Below are positions 38,201 through 50,176 of a DNA stretch of 64,000 bases, in pieces. A program made the translations under genes and the position numbers. Source of the stretch: Rugalucina vietnamica (taxonomy: Eukaryota; Mollusca; Bivalvia; Lucinida; Lucinidae); assembly GCA_964017185.1 (NCBI GenBank), contig OZ024874.1:15061957-15125956 (forward strand), written 5' to 3'. The notes beneath the pieces are model-generated. The model was given only the letters and a program-made list of their open reading frames with translations, did not search any database and had not been told where the DNA came from. The stretch's first letter is position 1; each line of letters starts with the position of its first letter.

Positions 38201-38553
38201 CAAGAGCCCTTGGAACATGTTGATATAAGGAACACATGCAAACTTGCCCTGCCTGACACATTCGTGCTCGCTAGTCCGTGGGCTTTTCAATGTACAATAG
38301 TCTTTTGACGTAAGTAGTATCATTTTTTGATCTATTCTCTGACGTAAGGAGCATCATTTTCTATCCAAAAGTCTTATACGTAAGTTGTATCGAGGTAATT
38401 GGCTCATATGGGTAAGTTGTATCCTAATCGATCTACCCTGTGTGTGTTCAACACCATATTGTGAACAAACCAGCCTGACTTCATTATTGTTTTCTGTTTG
38501 TATGTAACGAAGAATGTTTTTGGTCTATATAGAAACGTTACCCGGGGTGAAAA

Positions 38554-38696
38554 ATGTCAATAGGTGACGAAAGATTGGAGAAATTAGCAAATGCAATCAT
38601 TTTTCGTGACGATGGTGGAATTTTCCGCCGAGAAAACTATTGTTTCTGTGGCAATGAGATGTTGTTTAGAATACTGTTGATGGCAAACAAACAGAG
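38554..38696 (+). CDS. Putative outward-facing exon in right arm of the 14.3-kb element
   Basis: Mirror counterpart of the exon at 24,689-24,831. It encodes MSIGDERLEKLANAIIFRDD, then RENYCFCG and MLFRILLMANKQR, and ends at AGAG/GTATGT. The frame stays open to 38,748 if unspliced. It points towards the right end of the element. The function is not known. Confidence 0.45.
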
Positions 38697-38857
38697 GTAT
38701 GTGCACTCTATTTCTCTGCCAACTCTTGACCCAAACTCCCCCGCATAAATGCCTGTAAAATTAAAATAATCGTCAACTCACCTGACTCCATCTTCCGCGT
38801 TTAGTTGTATCAGTCTCCGACGTTAGGTAATTGATTGTATCACGGGTACAGAGGGTG

Positions 38858-39375
38858 AGCAAGATAAATTACAGGCGTTGGGAATCTTAACCTAAAATTT
38901 CAATTCATTGGGTTATTTTGTCATTTATGAGCAGTTTGAATTTCGTGCTCAGCTGACTTGAGCATGAAAAAAATATTTATAACCTCGGTACCAGGCACCA
39001 AGGTTATAAAACTTTCCTCATGAAATTTCGACTGTCCATAAATGTTGAAATAGTCAAAATAAGTGGAAAATTCAGGTTCAATACTCTACATCTAGTAATT
39101 TATCCTGCTCATGAATGAGCAGGATAAATTTTAGTCTCAGCTGAGTTGAGCATGAAAAAAGTTTTATGACCTCGGTCCCAGGTGTCGATTCATATACCTT
39201 CTATTTGTGTTACGAATGTAATTACTCCAACATGCAAATTGTTAGCATGAAAGAATACACATCAGAAAACCTCAAACAAATAAGCTGCCATATTATGATT
39301 ATGCGGTTAGCCAACAACGCTACAAATAAGCTAAAAAAAAAATTCGCCCAAGCAGACCATTATTGAATTTTATTT
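38858..39375. repeat. Promoter/exon-1 segment, second copy (distal half)
   Basis: Directly repeats 22,735-23,185 in the same orientation: AGATAAATTACAGGC, the AGCAGTTTGAATTTCGT block, GGTGTCGATTCAT and AATAAGCTGCCATATTATGA. It continues the half that stops at 24,527, so the 14.3-kb element lies between them. Confidence 0.85.
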
Positions 39376-39970
39376 TATTAAATTTGATGGGAAACTGCTT
39401 TATTATATTAGCACAGTATACCCAAACGCGACATCGGTAGCGACAGTCACTCCACGAGATGCACGAGCTGAATCCAAGTCATCAAGTTTCACGTGCTGTT
39501 CTACCCGCCAAAGTTAGGACCAGCGGAAGAATTGGCAGTTGTTACCTGGATTCCTACAGAAGCAGTTCGAGTTAACCTCACTGTCTGCCGGGATTTGGGT
39601 AAGTGACTCAACCTCTGTGCCTCCGCATTAATGGTAGTGCGGGAAACCAGCTGGACGCGGTAAGTGATATTTAATTATTTAGTAGCGGGTGCGCGGTGCA
39701 CTCGCCGCTCGGCGATTTTTGGCATAAAATTTGCCATTTATTCAACAGTTTCATTTAAGTAGTGGGTGCGCGGTGTATCCCACGTTTATTTTCTCCATAT
39801 TTTAGGTTTGATTTGGTATCAAATTTGCCAATAGGACCTAGGACCGTTGCTGTTTTAGGAGCTGCCGCAGAATTCGGTTCTTAATCGTATATGGTGGCGT
39901 TTACCAACAATTTCAGTCACGATTGTCGTAGTCGTACGCATAGAAAATGACATCTAGTATTGCTTGAACG
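39376..39970 (+). other. Possible 5' leader of the 431-aa ORF
   Basis: More GC-balanced than its surroundings. It has two GTAAGT donors (39,600 and 39,660) and a TATTTTAG acceptor near 39,803, so a non-coding first exon is possible. GCGGGTGCGCGGTG is repeated near 39,684 and 39,761. No core promoter was identified. Confidence 0.4.
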
Positions 39971-41266
39971 ATGGATTTGACTAAAGCAGAGTTTACCAAT
40001 GTTGAATTATTATACATTCTGAAAAGCATTGAAAGGCAAATTGACCACCACATGTCAAATCAACTCGTACTGACTAATAAATTACATTCTATATTTCACA
40101 AAAATTTTGAAAAACATCTTGATGAGTTATGTAATAGATGGGATGCTAGAATTTCAGAGTCAATGCCCCGTGGTCAGTCATCGAACACGCCAGCATCTCG
40201 AAATCTCCGTGACGAAGAGGAGCAGCCAGTGAGTAAGGGTTTCTGCCTTGAAGACGAGTGCGACAGACAACCAGTGTACGATGACGTCAAACAGACACTC
40301 GAGGAGGGTCAGTCCCTACTTTCTTCAAGCCAGTCACTGAACAGCGAATCTGTTACCAGTGAAACTCTTACGCAGGAGTCATCCCTGTTCTCTTGTGAAG
40401 CATTTCCAACCAGTATTGCTCAAACCGGGCCGGACGTTTTTGGAGTGTCTGAACGCCATTATGCACCCGTTTCTGATCAGTTTTCGATCAATCAGGGTCC
40501 CATCATGCAAAATCCGACGTCAGTAGATTCAAACTTTCCACAGTCTGTCGCATGCTCACCTGACAAAGCCCAGGTAGAAAACGAGAACCCATTCCCGTCC
40601 GGTGAATATTCTGAACTAGCTGCTTTGAATGTTTCAGTAGGTCGCGCGTCAGATCGTGATCAAAGCCAATCAGTCTCTATTTCGGGTCTAGCGGGTGGCG
40701 GAGATGTGCGCTCAACAACCCAGGATACTTCACCACCTTTTCTCATGTCGAGCCCTCCACTTAGTGACCCTACAAGCGTTCTTCCGCTTTCCATACCCCT
40801 ACACGGTCCTGATCTGCAGTACAATATTTTCTTTTGCAGTGATTCTGAAGGACTAAAAGTACAAAATCTTACCCCTTTTTCATCATTGGGTAAGAGTGAT
40901 GTTAGCTCATTTACCCGGGAAGCTTTCCTCGTGACCGGTCCGTTACTGATGCCATCCCGATATGGTGAATATCAACCGCCTAATGCTTCTTTAGGCACCA
41001 ATCAAGTTTCAGAGGTCATAGTGGCACAAATCCTTGCTTTGTCCTTTCCCAGACACGGTCCTGATGAAAGCATAACTCGTTTCATTAGCACCTCAGTTTT
41101 GACATCTGTTCTTCTGTTGCATTTTCCAAAGCATGGGCCTGATAATCTGACGGCATTCGTCATTACGGATTTGTTGTCGTCACAATCTGTCGGGCGTACT
41201 TCCGCTATCAGAATGGCAGAAGGCAGAGAAGCATACGGGAGACTGCGTCCCGTCCGCAGACCATAA
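39971..41266 (+). CDS. Hypothetical 431-aa protein with repeated HGPD motifs
   Basis: One uninterrupted reading frame, by far the longest in the window apart from the HSP70 exon. Residues 1-60 are helical (MDLTKAEFTNVELLYILKSI, then a charged stretch with HLDELCNRWDARI). Residues 65-270 are Ser/Thr/Gln/Glu-rich and probably disordered. In the C-terminal third a short motif recurs: SIPLHGPD near 277, SFPRHGPD near 360 and HFPKHGPD near 385, with a weaker QTGPD near 151. The end is basic (GRLRPVRRP). There is no signal peptide, membrane segment or known catalytic motif. It could be a host gene or a gag-like ORF of an element; no RT was found nearby. Confidence 0.6.
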   Translation: MDLTKAEFTNVELLYILKSIERQIDHHMSNQLVLTNKLHSIFHKNFEKHLDELCNRWDARISESMPRGQSSNTPASRNLRDEEEQPVSKGFCLEDECDRQPVYDDVKQTLEEGQSLLSSSQSLNSESVTSETLTQESSLFSCEAFPTSIAQTGPDVFGVSERHYAPVSDQFSINQGPIMQNPTSVDSNFPQSVACSPDKAQVENENPFPSGEYSELAALNVSVGRASDRDQSQSVSISGLAGGGDVRSTTQDTSPPFLMSSPPLSDPTSVLPLSIPLHGPDLQYNIFFCSDSEGLKVQNLTPFSSLGKSDVSSFTREAFLVTGPLLMPSRYGEYQPPNASLGTNQVSEVIVAQILALSFPRHGPDESITRFISTSVLTSVLLLHFPKHGPDNLTAFVITDLLSSQSVGRTSAIRMAEGREAYGRLRPVRRP

Positions 41267-41385
41267 TAGAAACAGCACTGGGCCAAAAAGCAAAATGAAA
41301 ATAAAAAAAAAAATGACCCAGTCAAACCCCATAAAGATTCTTTTTAAGTTTGTTTCATTCATTTTTCATTATCCCATTTCTCATC

Positions 41386-41391
41386 AATAAA
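41386..41391 (+). terminator. AATAAA polyadenylation signal
   Basis: Canonical AATAAA 120 bp after the stop of the 431-aa ORF, preceded by T-rich DNA. It supports a transcript end but is not proof. Confidence 0.45.
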
Positions 41392-41399
41392 AAGATAAA

Positions 41400-42970
41400 A
41401 TATTTTGAAAATTCATACTCATAGAAGCCATTTTTTGTGTGTATATAAATTCATCATTTCATTTCTACCTCCGCCATTCAGGCTCTTCATAATACTTGTT
41501 AACACATTCGGTGGTTCCGTTTCCACATGACTGGAAAATATTGATGAGCGGGACGTTTAGCCAGTCACTATACGAAAGAGAAATCGTGTTCAATTAATGG
41601 TGTACCAAAGTTAGATTTACCTCCCCTGTTTTAACAATTCGCTCTCATAGCTATCAGACAGTGCACTACGCAAGCTAGTCTGGTAAAACACTTTTCATCC
41701 TGACGATTTTCATTCGTTCATTCGTCATCTACTCATTCAGTCATTCATTCGTTCATTCGTTCTTTCAGTCATTTGTTCGTACGTCATTCGGTCATTCATT
41801 CATTTATTTATAAAAAATGCACACTACCCTATGGTTATTTTGTTTTCAAATGTCTTGTGTTGTATTTTGGAATAAAAAAAAGTGGTTAGAAAAAAAGTTT
41901 GAATACTTTTTCATTGACAGCGAACATCCTTAATCAGTAACGTCAGTACTGAATTTTTGCTTAGATTTGTCTTCCAAAAATTGTCTTTTGAATGTGAGGA
42001 CTGAAATTTCACATTTCGAGCTGAATTATATCATTATCAATATTTCCATAATTTAAGGAGATTTCGATAGGGCATTTTTAAAATATTTCTATATTTATAA
42101 ACATGTAAACAGAAATTTTACGGCGTGCTCCGGGGTAGCAAACCCCACGTGTTTGTCGATGTATTTTAACCAATCAAAAATAAAGATTCGACAAATAATA
42201 TTTTGCATGAATATAGACAATATACCATTGTTACACTTGTGAAAATACGAAAACAATCGGAAGTCAATTATAAAAGTTATTAAGAAAGTCCTCAAACTTT
42301 TTGCTCGCCCCTCGTAGACTCGTGGTCTTTTTGCTCTCCGAAAATCAGAGAACACAAAAACAATCCGGACGAACTTCATTTGATGGCTGGAGAACAAGGA
42401 AAAGCGTCGCCAGTTCATACAGTCTAACTTATCAGGTAGATTATTTGCTACAGGTGTTTTATAATAAGTTTCTTTGAACTGCATCTTTGCATACATTTGT
42501 AAATCTTATTTTATGTACATGACAATTCATAGAGAATGTTATCATGGGTATGGCTATTCTAGGTGTGTTTACCATATGAAGCTATATTTTATGATTACTG
42601 TATATGACTGGTAATACAAAATAGAATAGCTGGTGGATAATACCAAAATACCATTTTATGACAGCCTTTTGGTCTGAAGTAACTTTCCATTTCAGTTTGA
42701 ACGTCATTACATCGCACCAAGCGAGTATGAAGGCAAAGAAAATGAAATTAATACATTACCAGAAATGAGGGCGTATGATCAAGTAATGGATATTCGTTTC
42801 TCATTATCATTCAAAATTTTGAACAACGAACCGAACCTCCGCAAACTTACACAGCGCCACGACCCGAGTTCAAGTTACCATTCCTTCAGACCCCTGCGTC
42901 GTTCGGTGTTCAATACAGTTCTTCAGAGCATAGCCCGATAATGGTTTGTATTATGTCTACGACACCAATT
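41400..42970. other. Intergenic; CATT-rich repeat, no supported gene
   Basis: A degenerate (CATT)n/(CATTCGTT)n tract lies at about 41,720-41,810. A 133-codon minus ORF (42,496-42,095) is Phe/Ile-rich in AT-rich DNA and has no recognised content. Confidence 0.4.
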
Positions 42971-43295
42971 GTTGCTTTCCAAGAAAGAGATAAATTAAAC
43001 AGGAGAAAATTAAAAACATAGAACAATGGGTACTCTACCATTTATTTACAAGTTAGAGCTGGTAGCTAGTCGCTTTTATTTCCGCGTACGTTCTTAACTT
43101 GGTACCGGCATGGCTTGCGACACTCATATCAGTATTTGTAGTATTTCATAAAGTGATTCTTTTTTATAACCATTTATGTTTATTTTCTTTATTTTCGGAT
43201 ATAGAATATTTGAAACTTAGATGTCAGTTTTTTTTTCTTTGATTCTTTTAGATAATGTCTTTCCATACTCTTCGTTTCTCTATGTTGTATTCTCT

Positions 43296-46200
43296 TTATT
43301 CAGCCAGAGCGACGTGTGTTACAGGGAAGAAGCCTTTACTTTTCTTTCCAAATCTTCCTTTCTTCTCTCCAAAAGCCATTCCTTTGGAATTTGCTGGCAT
43401 GATCATTGTGATGAACTTTCCTGTAACGATATCGACAGCTTCCAGTCATATGCAATACCAAAGTAATAATTTAATACGTTCAATGCTCCGCCGTCGACTG
43501 AATAACTGCAAGATAGCTTCCATTCGTATACAATACCAAAACAAAAACATGTTTAATGCTTCGTTACAAAGACTGACTAAATGCAAGATGTAAACTTATT
43601 GGGAAATAGCTGCTCACTCGGCTTACGATATGTTTTCTAAGTTTAAGTACCTAACTGTCAATTTAGTTTTTCCCACCTCGGTTTTTGGAGTGGGAGTTTC
43701 TTTCTGATTGCGCCTTTTCCTGATTTGCCTACTTGTACATTTTTATTAGTCGTATAATCTTGGAGTTCAATGGAAATAGACTTTTATCTTTGTTTTAAAT
43801 AATCTAGTGATAATATCAGTGAAAATGAAGTTAGAACACCACAATGTTTCGGATATAAAAAAATCAGTATTACAAAAGATTAAATTAACTTGAAAAGTTG
43901 CAATATGGATTTTAAATCTTTACCTTGTGTCAGAGAGAGTTCATTGGCTGCCTGTTTCTTGTATGTTGTCGTCACCAGAAATCGTCTTCCTATTCCTTTT
44001 GATTGACATGAAGCTAGAAATTTAGAAATTAAAATTACATTTTTATCTATGTTTTAAGCAACAAAAAACATATGAGCCGCCTCATGAGAAAACCAACAAT
44101 TTGCATATGCGAAAACAAAGACGCAGAAGCTGATCAGTGCCTTTGTTGTCGCTACACGGACAGTACACTTCTTCTTATTCTTAAATCCGAAATTTCAAGT
44201 TTCTAGACTGCTTCTGTGACTGTTCAGCCTGGTTTGTGTCGGACCTGTTCAAAAACCACATCGTTGGTTTTTCCATGACGCGACACATATGATAAGGAGG
44301 CAATTTTAAACAACGTATTTGTAAGCAACTGATCAGTGTTGATTTTGCTGTATCTATTTGATTTAGAGTCTGACATCTTTGCCATTAATTTTTCGACTGA
44401 GTGCCCATTGTATATGGAAGGTTTCACATTTATTCTGAGGTCGAATACAAAAATAAGGATTACTTTACACCAATCAAAATGTACATCTTCACAAAAGTTG
44501 CCATATTAAGAAATAAAACTGTAGTAACATGCATTAAACACAGAAAGAAAATGAACTAAGAAATTTTGAAAATAGTGGAGCAAATATCAGGGGCTATCTT
44601 TCAAGGGGGTGGTCTACGGAGTACCACATTTGTTTCTATATACCAAAATGTTCGTATTGGTCTGAAGTTTAAAAATCCAGCGTTTGCCACCTTGGCAAAC
44701 CTTGCATAACTCCAGTATTCAAGATGGCATCCAAGATGGCTGCCGTTTCTTAAAATCAACCCCTATACAAAAATGCATCATATTTTTCATGTGTTTGCAT
44801 TGTAATGGTATTTTAATGCCCCATTTCATGTAAGAATGATGTATTTGTCTATTTCAAGTAAAAAACCTGACAGTTTAGGTAAAACAGTTGTAAAAATCAT
44901 ATTTAAATTCACAAATGCACGTGCCCAAGGTTTTTCACCTCGGAATGTTTGTTTAATGGCTCATTATTTATGATCAGATAGTTATGGCTGCTATTTTACT
45001 TCTTTTCTATCAAATATAATATCTGTAAAGATTTTATAGAAACAGAAATTGTTTCTATATATAATATTCATGCTTAAAAACAGGTTTTAGACATCCAGCC
45101 CAACACGGAAAAAACAACAAAAAGTACATATTTTCCTATACAAAGTACGCTCTAAAATCTAATTAGTTATTGATTCTATATACCATAGTGTTTGTGTTGA
45201 TCTTAGTTTGTAGCATAAAAATACAGTGTCTGCCACCTCTGTAAAACACAAGAAAGCTCCCAGTATTCAAGATGGCATCCAAGAAGGCCGTCAAAATTTA
45301 CAATTCTGAAAAAATGAGACACATATGTCCCTTGACTTTTGTTTAGAGACAAATATGCTTAAATTGAGCTATAAACACTTAGAGTTATCTTATTATTGTT
45401 ATTTTCATGTGTTTTCCATTGTTAAAACTACATAATGCATATATATTCTAGATATGAATGGAGTAAGGTCTCACTGACAAGGCAAAAAAGAACAAAAAAT
45501 ACATATTTTCCTTTACATTATAGGCTCTTGAATCGTGATTGTTATTGATTCTATATACCAAATATTTTGTCTTGCAAGCTTATGAAGGTTTGAAGTTTTT
45601 AAATCCAGCGTTGGCCGCCTCTGCAAACCCAGCATAACTCCGGTTTTCAAAAGGGCATCCAAGAAGGCCGTCAAAATAAAACATTTCGAAAAATAAGCCG
45701 CATGTGTCCTTTAACCTTTGTTTACTAACAAAACAGTTAAAAAAATCAAGCTAAAACACTTAGATCTATCTTTTTAAAAATATTTTCATGTATATATTTC
45801 TTTTTCAGTGTTACATTATGCATACAAATCTAGAAATGCATGGGGTAAGGGCTGGAGTATGTTTGAAAAGATGCTACTTAAATTCCTTTTAATAATCTGA
45901 ATCACTGCAATTTTCCTCTGTCAACATGCCTGAAAAGATAGTATGCACAATTGTGTTTATAATAACTACATGCACATTAATTTCCACAGTGTATGGTTGT
46001 CGACACATAAAGCTTGTGCAGTATTCATCACTCATTTCTTTACGTTAGCAAACAGTGTCATTCAATAGCTCTGGAGCTGCAACTGATAGTGTTACCAATA
46101 ATACTAAGCATTTTATTTTATCATTCATTGTCCTATTCAAATCTAAAGTCTGATGGTGATTTCAGTTCTTGGAACATAGTGCAACCCATTCCGCCAAATA

Positions 46201-49200
46201 TGCAGTTGATAGGCACACCTCAGGCAATGAAACCCGAAACTTTTACCTGTCGAGGTAGCTTTTTAACCATCAACAATATTGCCTTCTCTGCGCACAGTGA
46301 ATTTAAAGACAAACTGTTTTTGTTACGAACTTAGACCACCTATGATCCTCCGAGTGTTCTAAATCTTCACCTAGATGGTGCCGATCTATATTCGTTTCAG
46401 GACCCTGCATAATGTGATAACAAAGCTAAATGAAAATAACAATCAGGAAATGGCGCAATCAGAACGATAGAGGTCATTGCATGTTTGGTAAGTTTACATC
46501 TACTGCCTTTTCGTTATTGTCAAAGTTATCGGTAACTCCCAGTATAAGCATACCCCCTGATTTCTGACGTAATTTCTGAGGGGACGGTTCCACTGAGGGA
46601 GTGTTAGCTTGTGTGCTGATGATAAAATTCGCCTCATTTCAGGGTATGTAATCGTATATCGAAGATAAGCTATTTGTTAAATCAAAGAGTCTACTCCAGA
46701 TTTGATCATGAACAACAAGACCTACATGTTTTGGGTATGCAATAGAAATTGCTGCTTTGTAATATTACAAGCAACTTAAAGACAGTGCAAGTCTACTGAA
46801 ACTCAGCCTATATGTCGGAAACATTAGCAAATCTTTCATTGCTTACACTTGAAGCTGACCATTTGTCTGGTACAGTAAAATATCTTGAAAGGCTTGCAAT
46901 GGTAGCATATTGATCCATTACAATTTCAATGTTTCTAAGAATACCATTTATAAACATACCGATAGTTTTATGATTTATCGTATCTTCTGCTATTATTTAC
47001 AAGAAGCCTGTGTGTATAATCAGCTGAAATGGTTTGGTTTAATTTTCATAGTTGATCAAACATATTCAGCGCTTCAGCCACACTGATTCGTACCAAATCA
47101 ATCTCAATACGTAAATGATAATTTGGACCATAACTAAATAAAAAGGCTCTTTTTATAAGTACCTAATTGTCAATTTAGTTTTCCCACCTCGGCTTTCGGA
47201 GTGGAAATTTCTTTCTGATTGCTCATTTTCCTGATCATTGGCTACTTGTACCTTCTCTATATTGTTTGTTTTATAACATTCTATGTCACATAACCCAGCT
47301 TTCTATTAAGTGGATAACTATGTAAATGATAATTCTTACCATAATTACAACTGGTAACGAAATCTAATGACTTTTTTCAGTTCTCCTTTCTCCACCTTTC
47401 ATCCTGTTCCTAACAGTAAAATCTGTTTTCAAAGGATGTGTAAACCCTTTGTAGTATAAAATGACCTAAGTAACCTCAGGAAGACAGCAGTATACTAGTA
47501 CAGAGCTGTGTCACATAAAAAAGACAAAATAGCCAATAACCATTTTCGACTGGACAGTTTATTTCATTTCATACGCTGCAATGCTCCATAATAAATCTAG
47601 ATGATTATCCGTTGGAAAGCTTTTGGTAATGATGTTTATATAAAGATAAAACATTAAAATATTCATTATGGCATGTTCTTCCTTTTCTCTGGACATGGCC
47701 ATTTAGTGCACCATAGTACCAAAATAGAAAAGAAAACATCTTTTGATGTAAAGTTTTGACCTCCTGATTTCAAGGACATTTAGTGATCAAAAGAAAAATG
47801 TCCCAGCTGTTTCTTTTGAAATTCAAGCGGCTTGTCAAACTTTGACAATGTGACAGTTATGTAATTGTGAATGACCAAAGCAGGAAAAATCATTAGATTA
47901 TGGAATCAGTTGTAAATAAAAAGGCTCTTTATATGGATTGTTTTTATAACATTTTATGTTATATAACCCAGCTTTCTAACTCCAGGTGTTTAAATTTGTC
48001 TATTTATTGGATAACTCTACAACTTGATTTTCGTTCATTATTGAACTTTCATACTCAGTGCCATTGAGCAAACAGCTCTTTTTACTGCACAATATATTGC
48101 TCCAGCTGCAACTAAGTCACCATTTGGAAGGTCCATTAGTACATGTATGTATAGCACTTTGAAGTAATTGCCTTTCCCTGTTGCTTCAACAACTCTTATA
48201 AATACATCAATGTTACAATCACCAACTGCGCATGCTAACATCGACCAGCTTCCACTTACTTTACTTCCATTTCTAACAGGTCACAAATCTCGCCACAAAT
48301 AAACAATTATTCTTCCAATAAAAATACTTTGTAAATGATATGGTACTTCTAGGGTTAGTCTAATCATTTCTTATGTTTGACTTTACCTCTATACTGTTTT
48401 TGCTTTAATTCTCTGATAAGTGGATTTACAGTTCTTATGGCACCACAGTTTGCATAAATCTTGTACATAAATACTCAAAGCATAATCAGTAAATGAGGAA
48501 TTAGAACCTACATATGATTATAGTGTCGAAAGAAAACATGGTTTGGTATTATTTTGTTTTATATAGTGCCATATCGTACATCCATGTCTGCACCAAGGTT
48601 TTATTAACTGTAAGATTAATACTGCACCAAAGTTATATTAAGAATTGCAGAACCAGAATTTGTGAATAACATTTGTAATAAAATTGCGGAGCTAATGATG
48701 TACAAGAAAATAAGTTTTCTTTGTTGATCTTTTTCTTGCCGGTCAAGAAAATTCCACTCATTTCTAGAATAAATACATCTGGACCTTCCTATAACTCGAT
48801 TCCAGAAACATAGTTTTGGATATAGCACTGATCATAGCTGGACTCCAAATGGTCATTTCATACTACCTTTGGTATACATATGTCTATATACTTTACTCTC
48901 GTTATAACAAAAATTGAATATAGCTAACACAAAGATTGGTTTGAACCCCAACAATAGTGTTATAAAAAGGTTATGGTGTCTGAATAACTTTGTTTTAACA
49001 AGGAAAACACACATGAAGATAACATTAAGAAAATGTTCTAAGTGTTTTGCAACTTGATTTTAGCTTTTTATTACTTAATGAAAGTCAAGGGACATATCTG
49101 GCTCATTTTTCAAAATTCTATATTTTGACGGCCTTCCTGGATGCCATCTTCAATACTGGAGCTATCCCGTGCTTTGCTAAGGTGGCAAACACTGGATTTT

Positions 49201-50126
49201 ATGCTACAAACTAGGACTGAGACAAACACTATGGTATATAGAATCAAAAACAAATACGATTGAAGAGCATATTTTATATAAGAAAATATGTACTTTTTGT
49301 TGTTTTTGTCGTGTTGGATTGGATGTCTAAAACCTGTTTTTAAGCATGAATATTATATATAGAAACAATTTCTGTTTCTCTAAAATCTTTACAGATATTA
49401 TATTTGATAGAAAAGATGTAAAAAGCAGCCATAACTATCTGATCATAAATTATGAGCCATTAAACAAACATTCCTAGGTGAAAAACCTTGGGCACGTGCA
49501 TTTGTGAATTTAAACATGATTTTTACAACTGTTTTACCTAAATTGTCAGGTTTTTTACTTGAAATATACAAATATATCATTCTTACATGAAATGGGACTG
49601 TAAAATACCATTACAATGCAAACACATGAAAAATATGATGCATTTTTTGAGTAGGGGTTAGTTTTAGGAAATGACAGCCATCTTGGACGCCATCTTGAAT
49701 ACTGGAGTTATGCAAGGTTTGCCAAGGTGGCAAACGCTGGATTTCAAAACTACAGACCAAGACGAACATTTTGGTATATAGAAACAAATGTGGTACTCCG
49801 TAGACCACCTACTCCTATTTCTAAGCTACTTTTTGAACCATATTTGCTCCACTAAAAATAAAACGGACGTTTTCTCACCTGATAGACTTTTGTCCGCAAT
49901 GTTCACAACAACATCATTATCATCACTGTCTAGTTCCTCTTCATATTTCTTTCTCTTCCGTTCTTCTTCCAATTCCTTCTTCATTTGTTGGATCAACTCT
50001 TCCTTGTTCTTTGTACTCCTATACCTCTGTTATATAAAATGACAAGAAGCTTTGAAGTAACATGCAAAACAAGTTAGTTAAAAGACAATATGCTACTGAC
50101 TATACTGAATATTCATTCAGTAATTT

Positions 50127-50176
<50 letters not shown>

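Larger units (their letters stand above)
24528..38857. mobile_element. 14.3-kb long-inverted-repeat element with 5-bp target duplication
   Basis: Both ends start CACCCTCTGTACCCGTGAT and stay nearly identical as inverted repeats for over a kilobase once nested insertions are removed. AGCAA flanks both sides (24,523-24,527 and 38,858-38,862). The uninterrupted paralogue near 22,730 reads TTTATGACCAAGATAAATT. The left arm runs to about 29,745 and carries a 3.28-kb element and a SINE. The right arm starts about 36,085 and carries a 1-kb element. The inner region holds Helitron-like copies and a 0.75-kb palindrome. No transposase was recognised. A 5-bp duplication and a CAC terminus recall Transib/RAG-type elements, but only CAC is shared, so class is open. 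Confidence 0.75.

Noticed and set aside
24528-38857. CRISPR array or prophage-like system as the source of repeats
   Set aside because: No short direct repeats with unique spacers, no phage or Cas-like ORFs, and the surroundings are clearly animal DNA.
42095-42496. 133-aa minus ORF
   Set aside because: Phe/Ile-rich composition in AT-rich DNA and no recognised domain or splice context.
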